From: a virus
DNA: 42,674 nt
Reading direction: 5' to 3' (one strand)
Virus record (IMG/VR): IMGVR_UViG_3300046535_002266
Coordinates: 1-42,674 of that record
A program made the position numbers and the translations under genes. The notes under the pieces are model-generated. The model did no database searches. It saw only the letters and a program-made list of their open reading frames with translations, and was not told the DNA's origin. Below, one piece after another: positions 7,615-16,000 of the stretch (within the stretch, counting starts at the first letter, position 1; every line of letters starts with the position of its first letter).

Positions 7615-7643
7615 AAGGTACCCCAAATGCGTTTCATTGTCAA
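7615..7643 (-). promoter_or_regulatory. Candidate sigma70-type promoter for the SprT-like gene
   Basis: On the minus strand TTGACA (7643-7638), a 17-base spacer and TACCTT (7620-7615) form a host-type promoter. The expected start point, about 7 bases downstream, coincides with the A of ATG 7608. It overlaps the stop codon of the small membrane gene at 7640. Confidence 0.4.
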
Positions 7644-7768
7644 GCACCCATTTTCCGCCAGAGCCACTTGACCAGCTCCCACAGCAAAACGATGACGACC
7701 GCCTGGAAGATGTTGAATCCCCAGAGCAGGTAGATGGACCAGATCGTCAGGTTCGGAGGGCAGGTCAT
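7640..7768 (-). CDS. Small single-span membrane protein (42 aa)
   Basis: The 42-residue product (MTCPPNLTIWSIYLLWGFNI ... ending WRKMGA) has one long hydrophobic helix (about 8-33) and a basic C-terminal end (KWLWRK), predicting a membrane protein with the C-terminus inside. Its ATG overlaps the TGA of the preceding 23-residue gene as ATGA. No family is recognised. Confidence 0.55.
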   Translation of the reverse strand: MTCPPNLTIWSIYLLWGFNIFQAVVIVLLWELVKWLWRKMGA

Positions 7769-7836
7769 CCTATCAAGAAGTAGATTACCAGCCCCAGGAC
7801 GATTCCCAGTGCCCAGGTGATGAGGCGCTTCTTCAT
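7765..7836 (-). CDS. Tiny membrane peptide (23 aa)
   Basis: The product, MKKRLITWALGIVLGLVIYF plus LIG, is a basic start followed by a single transmembrane helix. Support comes from the directly preceding motif B (7840-7860), the ATGA overlap with the next small gene, and the classic start of a membrane peptide. There is no clear purine-rich ribosome-binding site other than the AGGG within motif B. Function unknown. Confidence 0.5.
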   Translation of the reverse strand: MKKRLITWALGIVLGLVIYFLIG

Positions 7837-7839
7837 CGC

Positions 7840-7860
7840 CCTATTTCTACTGAATCAGTG
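7840..7860 (-). promoter_or_regulatory. Promoter-like motif B before tiny membrane genes
   Basis: Minus-strand sequence CACTGATTCAGTAGAAATAGG, 3 bases before the ATG at 7836. It overlaps the TGA of the gene at 7855-8460. Its GATTCAGTAGA core recurs exactly at 29824-29834, upstream of the tRNA genes. Confidence 0.5.
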
Positions 7861-8460
7861 CCCGTAGTTGCAGCCGACCAGGAATCGCCGGCCACCGACC
7901 GTCACCTCGGTCTCGAACGAGCCGCAGCACCCCGTCTCGGCCTGCTTGCGGAACCTGCGGACGTCCTTGCGGATCTTGACGTCGGCGAAGCGGAAATTGT
8001 CGACGTAGTCCAGGTCGTTCGTCTTGATGATCTGCTCCAGCTCGCGGGTCAAATAGAGCTGAAGCTCACCGTAGTCGTTCGCCTGCGGAGGCTTCATCCG
8101 GCGCCGGTAGCGCTCCTGCTTGATGACCACCGTGAGGTCGCCCTGGGCCCAGTCCGGACGCGTGGGGATGAGGATCGAAGTCGGGTCGTTGACGTCCGGG
8201 TCCACGAACACGAAGTGCTGGGACCGCTGGCCGCGGGGCTCCGCCTTGAAGTAGAACACCCGCTGCTCCTCCGCGTCTTTGAAGATCCCCTTCCAGTACT
8301 GCGCGTTGGTCTGGTGCCAGTACAGGTTGCGGAACCACTCGCCGAACTCGGGCCGGCCGCACACCTTGCAGTCGTACCTGCGCTCGATGCGCTCCAGGCC
8401 CCAGTGGTTGCAGGCGACCTTGTAGTCGCTGTGGTCGAGATTCGTGCATTCTGCGGTCAT
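7855..8460 (-). CDS. Unknown protein with N-terminal Cys/His cluster
   Basis: The 201-residue product begins MTAECTNLDHSDYKVACNHW and continues with CKVCGRP near residue 31, a likely zinc-binding start. The rest is mixed and charged, with a C-terminal TGCCGSFETEV segment. No family is recognised. The ATG overlaps the TGA of the recombinase gene (TGATG), placing it in the same leftward operon. Confidence 0.65.
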   Translation of the reverse strand: MTAECTNLDHSDYKVACNHWGLERIERRYDCKVCGRPEFGEWFRNLYWHQTNAQYWKGIFKDAEEQRVFYFKAEPRGQRSQHFVFVDPDVNDPTSILIPTRPDWAQGDLTVVIKQERYRRRMKPPQANDYGELQLYLTRELEQIIKTNDLDYVDNFRFADVKIRKDVRRFRKQAETGCCGSFETEVTVGGRRFLVGCNYGH

Positions 8461-9599
8461 CAGTTCACGTAGTCCGCGATGTGGACGTCCGGCACCAGCT
8501 CAATCTGGACGCGGGCGCGGTCGGCGTCCGAGTAGTTGCCGGGGATCAAGTGGGCGTACCGCTCGGTCACCGTGACCGAGGAGTGACCCATCATTTCGCG
8601 CAGGGTCTCCAGGGTGCCTCCGTTGAGCACCCACTGCGAGGCGAAGGTGTGGCGGGTCGCCTCGTACCAGCGCATCGAGGGCAGCTCCAGTTCCGTCAGC
8701 GCCTGCGCGTACAGCTCGCCCATGCGGTGGTCGCTGAGCACGGTCTTGCCGTCGAACGAGCAAACCAGACCGTCGCGCACGTCCGGGTAGAAGACCGGCA
8801 TCTTGCCGCGCAGGAACCAGTAGAGCGAGTCCGAGATCGGGACCAGCCGGGACTCGCCGTCCTTCAGCTTCCGGAAGCCGGTGCCGTGGCGCGCGGTCTG
8901 CTGGCGCACGTGGATGAGCCGGCCTTCCAGATCGACGTCCGCCCAGCGCAGCGCGCGGACCTCGCCCGTGCGGAGCCCGGCCAGCGCACCTACAATGTAG
9001 GCAAGAGCAACCCAGCCGTCGTAGGTGGCGAGCTTGTCGTGGATGCGGACGATGTCCCGCGGGTCCCGCAGGAACGGAGTCTTCTTCCAGTCCGTGTTCG
9101 GCGTCAGCTCGTTCCGTCGGGTCTTCCGCGACAGCATCTTGACCGGGTTGACGACTGCCACGCCATCCTCCACCAGGTCGCCGTAGAACGACGACAGCAA
9201 GGCGATCTGGAGCCCGACGGTACCAGGGGCCAGACCCTTGGTGCGCAGGTCCTGGATGAGGCGCTTGAGCACGGGGACGGTCACCTCGTCGGGGGTCAGG
9301 TGGGCGACCGCGGGCGCCAGGTGGTTCTTCCACCGGTTGCGCTCGTCGTAGTTGGAGGCCATCCCGGCCCGGGAGTCGAGCCAGGTCTGGGCCAGCTCCC
9401 CGAGCGAGTTCGAGGCCTTCTTTTCTTGGGGTACCTCCAAGCCGGCGTTGGCGCGCGCGAGGAAGGCTTGGACCTCCGCCAAGTCGACGGTCTTGGTGCC
9501 GCGGGTGCCGTTCGGGTTGGTCCACTGGACCTGGGCGCGGCCGGCCCGGAGACGGACCGATCCAGTTCCGTGTGGCCGCTTACGCTTTTTCCTGGCCAC
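8460..9599 (-). CDS. int: Tyrosine recombinase (phage integrase family)
   Basis: The 379-residue product has an N-terminal AP2-like arm-binding region, a SAM-like core-binding region (about 65-150) and a catalytic domain. Box I is GLRTGEVRALRW (catalytic Arg), the beta-strand Lys lies in FRKLKDGES, box II is WYEATRHTFAS, and the nucleophile is Tyr in SVTVTERYAHL. The usual His of the HxxR motif is replaced by Glu (EATR), a deviation I have marked as notable. Such enzymes integrate phage DNA or resolve multimers. The start is GTG at 9599, with AGGAGGAG 5 bases upstream. No attachment site or repressor is seen here. Confidence 0.85.
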   Translation of the reverse strand: MARKKRKRPHGTGSVRLRAGRAQVQWTNPNGTRGTKTVDLAEVQAFLARANAGLEVPQEKKASNSLGELAQTWLDSRAGMASNYDERNRWKNHLAPAVAHLTPDEVTVPVLKRLIQDLRTKGLAPGTVGLQIALLSSFYGDLVEDGVAVVNPVKMLSRKTRRNELTPNTDWKKTPFLRDPRDIVRIHDKLATYDGWVALAYIVGALAGLRTGEVRALRWADVDLEGRLIHVRQQTARHGTGFRKLKDGESRLVPISDSLYWFLRGKMPVFYPDVRDGLVCSFDGKTVLSDHRMGELYAQALTELELPSMRWYEATRHTFASQWVLNGGTLETLREMMGHSSVTVTERYAHLIPGNYSDADRARVQIELVPDVHIADYVN

Positions 9600-9756
9600 G
9601 AAGCTCCTCCTGGACGGCGTCGTAGGCCGCCTCGGCCTGGGCGCGGGTGGTGACGATGTTCTCGCGCGCCTGGGTGGCGATGATGACGTCGACGAACAGC
9701 TCCCGCCGCAGCGCGGGGGTGCTCAAGATCCGAAGGAGGTCAACTCGGCGGCCCAT
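9580..9756 (-). CDS. Small helical protein upstream of recombinase
   Basis: The 58-residue product (starting MGRRVDLLRILSTPALRREL, ending RGQEKA) is predicted helical and overlaps the recombinase start by 20 bases. The short, basic, helical form with LLRILSTPALRREL could be a DNA-binding accessory such as an excisionase, but no family is recognised. The ribosome-binding site is weak. The first gene of the leftward operon. Confidence 0.45.
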   Translation of the reverse strand: MGRRVDLLRILSTPALRRELFVDVIIATQARENIVTTRAQAEAAYDAVQEELRGQEKA

Positions 9757-9881
9757 TTCAGACCAGCCTACCACCCGAACCCGCAGATGTCCAGCCTTTT
9801 GTTTCGTCCGGCCCCGAATCTTCCCGGTAGCAACCCGGGTTTTCTGGGACCGCGCCCTAGTATACGGAAGGAACCTCACAC
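9757..9881. promoter_or_regulatory. Divergent control region
   Basis: This gap separates the leftward operon from the rightward structural block. It contains a GAATCTT variant of motif A at 9816-9822, directly followed by a CCCGG-loop-CCGGG inverted repeat (9823-9839), and a GGAAGGAA ribosome-binding site before ATG 9882. Promoters for both directions are expected here; no clear TTGACA box is seen. Confidence 0.5.
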
Positions 9882-10433
9882 ATGGCATTTTCAAAGAACT
9901 GGAAGCAGTGGATCGTCTCGAAGGGTGAGCCCTTCCAGATCGAGTACTTGGACCGCAAGTTTCGCGGTCGCTCGCGCGTCGTCTTCAAGATCGACGACAC
10001 GACCGGCCTCCTGACCGTCAACGGCAAGGAACTGGTCGGCACGCAGAACATCGTGGGCGACCTGTCGACCACGGGCAACGCGGACTTCGGCGGCAACCTC
10101 GGCGTCGACGGCAACCTCGTCCTCGACGGCAACGAGACTGTCGGTGGCACCCTCGGTGTCACTGGCGTCGCGACCTTCGCGGGCGTGACCCACCTCCCCG
10201 CAGCCACGATCAAGACCAAGATCGTCGCGGGCGCAGACGCCTCGGTCACCCCGGTCCAGACCACGTTTGCCGGCGCTGTCATCGGCAACAAGGTCGTGTC
10301 GGTCATCGACCTGAACAACGACGCCGACGTCTCCGCCGACTTCGAGGCCACCATCTCGGTCACCGGCAAGATCGTCCAGACCACCACGGACCTGTCGGCC
10401 GTGACGCACATCCTCGTCCAGCTCCTGAGCTAA
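9882..10433 (+). CDS. Beta-repeat fibre-like structural protein
   Basis: The 183-residue product has an N-terminal anchoring region (MAFSKNWKQWIVSKGEPFQI) followed by short Gly/Asn-rich strand repeats of the GDLSTTGNADFGGNLGVDGN type (about 58-105), as seen in trimeric phage fibres and spikes. The C-terminus (INNDADVSADFEATI-like) is rich in Val/Thr. It is the first gene of the rightward block and has a GGAAGGAA site. A terminator follows it, so it may be expressed as a separate unit. Head fibre or tail fibre cannot be told apart. Confidence 0.65.
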   Translation: MAFSKNWKQWIVSKGEPFQIEYLDRKFRGRSRVVFKIDDTTGLLTVNGKELVGTQNIVGDLSTTGNADFGGNLGVDGNLVLDGNETVGGTLGVTGVATFAGVTHLPAATIKTKIVAGADASVTPVQTTFAGAVIGNKVVSVIDLNNDADVSADFEATISVTGKIVQTTTDLSAVTHILVQLLS

Positions 10434-10457
10434 GACCTCCTCCCTTAGCTTACACCG

Positions 10458-10492
10458 AGCCTCGCACCCCAAAAGGGTCGCGGGGCTTTCGT
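10458..10492 (+). terminator. Rho-independent terminator
   Basis: An AGCCTCGC-ACCC stem, CAAAA loop, and GGGT-CGCGGGGCT stem (one bulge, one wobble) are followed by TTTCGTGT. It sits 25 bases after the stop of the fibre-like gene and before the CAATCTT motif of the next gene. Confidence 0.65.
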
Positions 10493-10503
10493 GTATCTGG
10501 CGG

Positions 10504-10510
10504 CAATCTT
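10504..10510 (+). promoter_or_regulatory. Motif A (CAATCTT) before baseplate LysM/gp25 gene
   Basis: Exact CAATCTT, 6 bases before ATG 10517. There is no Shine-Dalgarno sequence here, so the motif itself occupies the place where one should be. Confidence 0.5.
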
Positions 10511-10516
10511 TGAAGC

Positions 10517-13030
10517 ATGCCGTTCGAGCCAGGGGTCCTCTCATCCGCGCTCTCCGCGGGGGACTGGGCCCTCGCCAACAAACCTGCGCCCGCGCAGACC
10601 ACCGACAAGACCTGGTTCCGCAACGAGGCCGTCACGGGCGGGAACTGGAATCAGCTCTTCCCGTACCAGCTGATCATCGTCGAGCAGACCGGTGACGGCC
10701 GCTACACGCGCCCCCAGCCGGGCCTCACGATGGGCGGCCAGTCGGCGTTCCAGTACACGCTGCCGATGCCTCCGGAGTCGTTTCAGATCTCGATGCCGTT
10801 CGCCATCAACAACTCGGTGACGCTCGGCGGCCACATCGAAGAGCACAACGGCGCGCCGACACGCATGATCACGATGACCGGCACCACGGGTGTGTTCGCC
10901 GGCCGCGGGCAGGCCATCCAGCCGCAGGCCTTCCAGTGGCGCGACGCCGTGTTCGCCGGCACCGTCACGGCAGCTCGCGCTACCGCCACGGCCGCCAAGA
11001 GCATCGTCAACCCGAAGTTCACCGACAACACGGTCCCGCAAAGTGATTTCAACGGCACGACCGAGGGCTCCGGGGCGCTGACGGGCTGGTACCAGTTCCG
11101 CTTGCTCCAGCTCTTCTTCGAGTCGTACGTCGAGATGAAGAAGAACAAGGAGAAGCGCAACACCCGCCTCGCGCTCGCGACGTGGAAGGACGAGGCCGTG
11201 TACCTCGTCTCGCCGATGCAATTCGTCGTCGACAAAAACTCCGGCTCGCCTCTGGAGTACCACTACAACCTCACCTTCAAGGCGTACAAGCGCGTGAAGC
11301 TCGACCGCGGCCTCGCCGACAAGGTGAAGCCGTACCGCCCCATCGACGTCAGCCCCGGGGCATTGTCGAAGACGCTCAACACCCTCACGGCTGCGCGTCT
11401 GGTGCTCCAAGGCGCGAAGAAGACACTGATGGCCGTCGGTGGCGACGTGGATCGAACCATCTTCGAGCCGATCCGCCAGCTCACTCTACTTTGCAAGGAC
11501 ACGCTGTCGCTGCCGCTGTCTGTCTCCGACCTCTCCGACTCCATCGCGCAGAACACGAAGACCGCGGTCCTTCAGATCGTATCGGTCCGCAAGGACAAGG
11601 ACGACTGGTTGCAGAACGTGAAGCGCGTGGGCCGCCACGTCTCCGCCAACGCCCAGGCCATCCACGACGCCATCAAGTCCCTCGGCACCGAGAAGGCCGA
11701 CAACACGGACGTCAGTACGATCTCACAGGCTCTCGTCGACTCGCACCCGGCCAACTCCGCGTTCGACAAGCCCAGCGACAACTACGACTACTTCTCCAAC
11801 GTCCCCGTCGGTGATTTGAAGCTCTCGCCGTCGATGCAGAACGCCATCGCGGCCGAGCGTCGCCGCGTGCACAACCTCACCCGCCTCGACTACCAGAATA
11901 TGGCGAACGGGATCCAGTCGTCGGCAGACGCGTACGCTGCCGCCATCGGCGCCGGCCACCCGACGTACAACGCCATCTACGGCCTCCAGGCCCCGACGTC
12001 CACGATCATCGACAACCCCACGGACGACGATTTCAACACGCTCTTCTACCTGAACCAGCTGGCATTGGAGATGCGTCGTTTCGCGGTCGCGAACACCGAC
12101 GACGCGAAGCTCACCTCCATCGCAGCGGTGGCTGGTCTTGCCACCCGCTCGGGCATCGCCTTCACCCAGCCGCGCTCGAAGTTCGCGGTGCCGTTCCCGT
12201 ACGGCGGATCGCTGGAGCAGCTCGCGTTCCAGTACCTCAAAGATCCTGACCGCTGGATCGAAATCGCGTCGCTCAACGGCCTCCAGACTCCGTACGTCGA
12301 CGAGGTGGGCTTCCAGCTCACGCTGCTCGTCAACGGCGCGAACAACACGCTGTTCGTGTCGAGCGCCGACCACCTCTTCGTCGGACAGCCAGTGTTCATC
12401 AGCTCTGACACCACGGTTCGCACTCCCCGCACCATCACCAAGATCGACATCCTGGCGCTCAACCAGGTCCTCGTCACCGTGGATGGCGAGGCGAACATGG
12501 ACCAGTTCATCACCCTGGCGCACGCGAAGCTGGAGGCCTTCCTCCCGAACACCGTCAACAGCCAGCAGGTCATCTACATCCCGTCCGACTTGGCACCGAA
12601 GGACCGAGACTTCACCACCAAGAGCATCCCGGGCGTCGATGAGCACGACAGCTTCATCGCTGTCGGCGGCGTCGATCTGCTCCTGACCCCCGCCAACGAC
12701 CTCGTCATCACCCCCGACGGCGACAGCCGCTGGTCGGTGGGGTTGACCAACATCATCCAGAAGGTCCGCCTCGCGATGTCGACCGTCCAAGGCACGCTCA
12801 GCCGCCATCCGGACTACGGCCTCCCCATCGAGGTTGGCATGAGTCTCGCGGACTTGAACGCGGCGCAGATCGTGCGCGCGGTCGAGGGCATGTTCGCTGG
12901 CGACCCGACGTTCACGGACATCAAAGCCGCGCACATCGACGTCACCGGTCCGCTCGCCGCGCTGAACATCGCTGTCGAGGTGGCCGGCGTCAGCCAGATC
13001 ATCCCGATTTCAGCGCAAGTCGCGCCGTAA
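10517..13030 (+). CDS. Baseplate protein with LysM-like and gp25-like domains
   Basis: The 837-residue product combines several tail modules. Residues 1-250 are beta-rich (PPESFQISMPFAINNS, HYNLTFKAYKRVKLDR), of a type seen in tail/baseplate assembly proteins. A helical middle (about 270-540) follows. Residues 560-605 (GGSLEQLAFQYLKDPDRWIE) resemble the LysM-like fold of baseplate hub-tube connectors. Residues 722-837 (LLLTPANDLVITPDGDSRWS; then LSRHPDYGLPIEVG) match a gp25/lysozyme-like baseplate wedge domain. In most contractile phages gp25 is a separate gene of about 130 residues. It is followed by the baseplate J-like gene, the usual order for gp25 and gp6-type wedges. Confidence 0.7.
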   Translation: MPFEPGVLSSALSAGDWALANKPAPAQTTDKTWFRNEAVTGGNWNQLFPYQLIIVEQTGDGRYTRPQPGLTMGGQSAFQYTLPMPPESFQISMPFAINNSVTLGGHIEEHNGAPTRMITMTGTTGVFAGRGQAIQPQAFQWRDAVFAGTVTAARATATAAKSIVNPKFTDNTVPQSDFNGTTEGSGALTGWYQFRLLQLFFESYVEMKKNKEKRNTRLALATWKDEAVYLVSPMQFVVDKNSGSPLEYHYNLTFKAYKRVKLDRGLADKVKPYRPIDVSPGALSKTLNTLTAARLVLQGAKKTLMAVGGDVDRTIFEPIRQLTLLCKDTLSLPLSVSDLSDSIAQNTKTAVLQIVSVRKDKDDWLQNVKRVGRHVSANAQAIHDAIKSLGTEKADNTDVSTISQALVDSHPANSAFDKPSDNYDYFSNVPVGDLKLSPSMQNAIAAERRRVHNLTRLDYQNMANGIQSSADAYAAAIGAGHPTYNAIYGLQAPTSTIIDNPTDDDFNTLFYLNQLALEMRRFAVANTDDAKLTSIAAVAGLATRSGIAFTQPRSKFAVPFPYGGSLEQLAFQYLKDPDRWIEIASLNGLQTPYVDEVGFQLTLLVNGANNTLFVSSADHLFVGQPVFISSDTTVRTPRTITKIDILALNQVLVTVDGEANMDQFITLAHAKLEAFLPNTVNSQQVIYIPSDLAPKDRDFTTKSIPGVDEHDSFIAVGGVDLLLTPANDLVITPDGDSRWSVGLTNIIQKVRLAMSTVQGTLSRHPDYGLPIEVGMSLADLNAAQIVRAVEGMFAGDPTFTDIKAAHIDVTGPLAALNIAVEVAGVSQIIPISAQVAP

Positions 13031-13046
13031 CAAGCACTTACGACCA

Positions 13047-13053
13047 CAATCTT
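13047..13053 (+). promoter_or_regulatory. Motif A (CAATCTT) before baseplate J-like gene
   Basis: Exact CAATCTT in the 33-base gap, 10 bases before ATG 13064. A G-run (CTGGGGGACC) follows and could serve as ribosome-binding site. Confidence 0.5.
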
Positions 13054-13063
13054 CTGGGGGACC

Positions 13064-16000
13064 ATGGCTGACACGCCCACTCCGCGCTCGTACCCGCAGA
13101 CCCTCGGCGATATGTTCGATGCCTTCCTGTCGAAGCAGGGCATCCGGTCGCTGCGTGTCGGTGGTCCGATCGTGTCCTTGCTCGAAGCCGCCGCCCAGAG
13201 CGACATGCGGAACGCGCAGGACATCTTCAACCTGCTGACGAGCGCGGACCTCGACAACGCCACCGGCCTCGCGCTCTCGCGCATCGGCCGCGCCGAAGGC
13301 ATCCCCAAGCTGGAGATCACGCCGTCCGCGGGCGTCGTGACCCTCTCGGACACGAGCTTCACCAAGAAGGCGACGAGGCTGTTCCAGGGCGCGCCGGCTC
13401 CGATCGTGGGCACGGGCGTCGTGACCCCCATCAACGTCGTCGACGCCAGCTCCTTCCCGGCGCCTGGCCCGACCACCAAGATCTACATCGGCCGCGGCAC
13501 GAACAACTACGAAGGCCCCATCCGCTACACGGCTATCGTCAACGCCGGAAACCACTGGGAGATCACACTCGCCACTGCGACGACGAGGTTCCACAACACG
13601 ACCGAGACGGTCATCCTCGCCCAGGGCGACAACCGCACCATCGGCCCCAACACGGTCGTGCGCACGCCGCAGGCGAGCGTGGCGAGCGCCATCGACTTCC
13701 GCACGCTGTACTCGGTGACCCTGCCCGACGGTGAGACTGAGGTCTCGAACATCCAGGTCGTGGCCCAGCTCGGGGGATTGATCGGAAACGTCATCGCGGG
13801 CGCCATCAGCGAGTTCTCGACCGCGCCCTTCAACGGCGCGAAGGTGTCCAACACGCGTCCGTTCACCAACGGGCGTGAGACGGAGTCGGACGACGACTAC
13901 CGCGAGCGCATCCGCAACGTGCGCGCGAGCCGCCAGCTCGGCACGGCGCTTGCGATCACGACCGCGGTCACCGGCATCACCGCCTTCGACGAGAACAAGC
14001 GCATCAACTCCGCCAGCCTCGTGAAGCGCTTCGGCTTCCCGGCCACGCTCTACATCGACGATGGCACCGGCTACGAGGAGCGCACTTCCGCTGTCGCCGT
14101 CGAGAGTCTGATCGATGACGCCACGGGCGGCGAGACCCACTTCGAGACCACCCAGCGCCCGATCGCTCGTGCGTTCGCCATCACCACCAACGTCGCCCCG
14201 TTCGTGCTCCGCTCGACCGACCAGCTCTCGGTCAAGGTCGGTGGCACGACCTACACGCACTCGTTCAACGCGGACGACTTCCACTCGATCTCCAACGCCA
14301 GCGCGTTCGAGGTCGTGGCGTCGATCAACTCGAACCCGGACATCGCCTTCGTCGCTCGCACCGCAGAACAAGGATCCAAGGTCGTTGTGTTCGCGAACGC
14401 GGACACCAACGAGGATGTCGAGATCATCGAGAACCAGGGTGGGACCAACGCCAACGCCGGCCTCGCGTTCCCAGCCGGCGTGAACTACACGATGCGCCTC
14501 TACAAGAACGACCGCCTGCTCGTGAAGGACGGCGTCATCGCTGTGCTCCGCAGCCAGCCGTTCGCAACGTGGAACACCGTCTCGGGACCGCAGACCCTCA
14601 CCGTCGCTGTCGACAGCACGCCCTCGATCACGTACACGTTCGAGGATCAAGATTTCATCGATGCCAACACCGGCTACGCAACTCTTGGCCGGAACTCACC
14701 CGCGGCCTGGGCTGCGGTGGTTAATGCCAAGATCCCGGGTCTCACCGCAACGGTGGACGCGGGCAAGCTCGTGCTCACCTCCAACGCCGGCCCCGTGTCA
14801 CGGGCTGCGGTGGAGATCTCGGGTGGTTCCCTGGTGGCGGCGCACTTCTTCGAGAGTGGTGTCGCCCTGGGCGCTCGCCGTGACTACGTCCTCGACCGCA
14901 ACGAGGCCCAGATCGTTCTCAGCCAGATCTTGGAGGCGGGTGACCGTCTCACTGCCGGCTCGTTCGCGACCCGCGCTTTCGTCGAGTCCGAGGACATGAC
15001 GACGGTCTCCCTTGCCAGCGACGCCCACCTCTGGTGGCTGGTCGATGGGACCGCCAACATCATCGAGCACGGAGTGACCCCCACCACCAGCCTGGACATC
15101 GCGGTCGCAAAGACCGAGGACTTCGGGAATTTGGTGACCATCACCGCCGGCTCGGCCGTGTTCGCGAACGTCCAGCCCCAGGACTGGATGATCCTCTGGG
15201 ACAGCTCCGTTCCCACCACCCTCCGCGGCGTGCACCGTGTGGCCGACGCGAACTCGACCACGGTCACGATCGAACGCCACACCTCGCTCACCTCGCGCTA
15301 CGGCCACCGCTCGGTCCGCATCCCGGGCATCGGAACCGCCATCGGCCAGATCTTCACTTGCGGTGGCGCCATCAAGCCGCGCAGCACCATCGCTTTGACC
15401 GACGTCCCTGACGGCGTCATCGGAACCGCCGAGCTGTACGACCCCAACACCAAGATCACCACCCCCGCCGCGCCGATGAACACCTCGCGCGCCTTCCACA
15501 CGGCGACAGTGTTGGCAAACGGCAAGGTGGTCGTGGTCGGCGGCGTGAACGGGTTCGGCGTCCACACGGGATCTATCGAGACGTACGACCCCGTCGCCGA
15601 CACCTGGACGACCTCGGCCGTGTCCACCACGACCCAGCGCAAGAACCACACGGCCACGCTGCTCACCGACGGTCGTATTTTGATCGCGGGCGGCGACAAC
15701 GGCGGCGCGGCGAACGACAAGTTCCAAGTCTACGACCCCTCGGGCGACACCATCACCGTCGAGGGTACGATGGTGAAAGCCCGTTCGCACCACTGCGCAG
15801 TGAAGCTGCCGGACGACACGGTGCTGATCGCGGGCGGCTACGATGCCGGCGGAGTCGACCTCGTGGACGCCGAACGCTTCACGCCGGGTCCCGACACTAC
15901 CGTTGCAACGGGCAGCATGAGCGTCCCCCGTTCGTGCTTCGGCATGTCCGACGTCGAGGTGACCCCGACGAAGGTGATTGCAGCCGGCGGCAAGCTGGGC

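Noticed and set aside
13010-14650. Long minus-strand open frame opposite the baseplate J-like gene
   Set aside because: The Arg/Val/Asp-rich translation without any recognisable domain is a frame shadow of the plus-strand coding sequence; the same holds for the similar frames at 11723-12934, 14798-16204 and 16274-17929.
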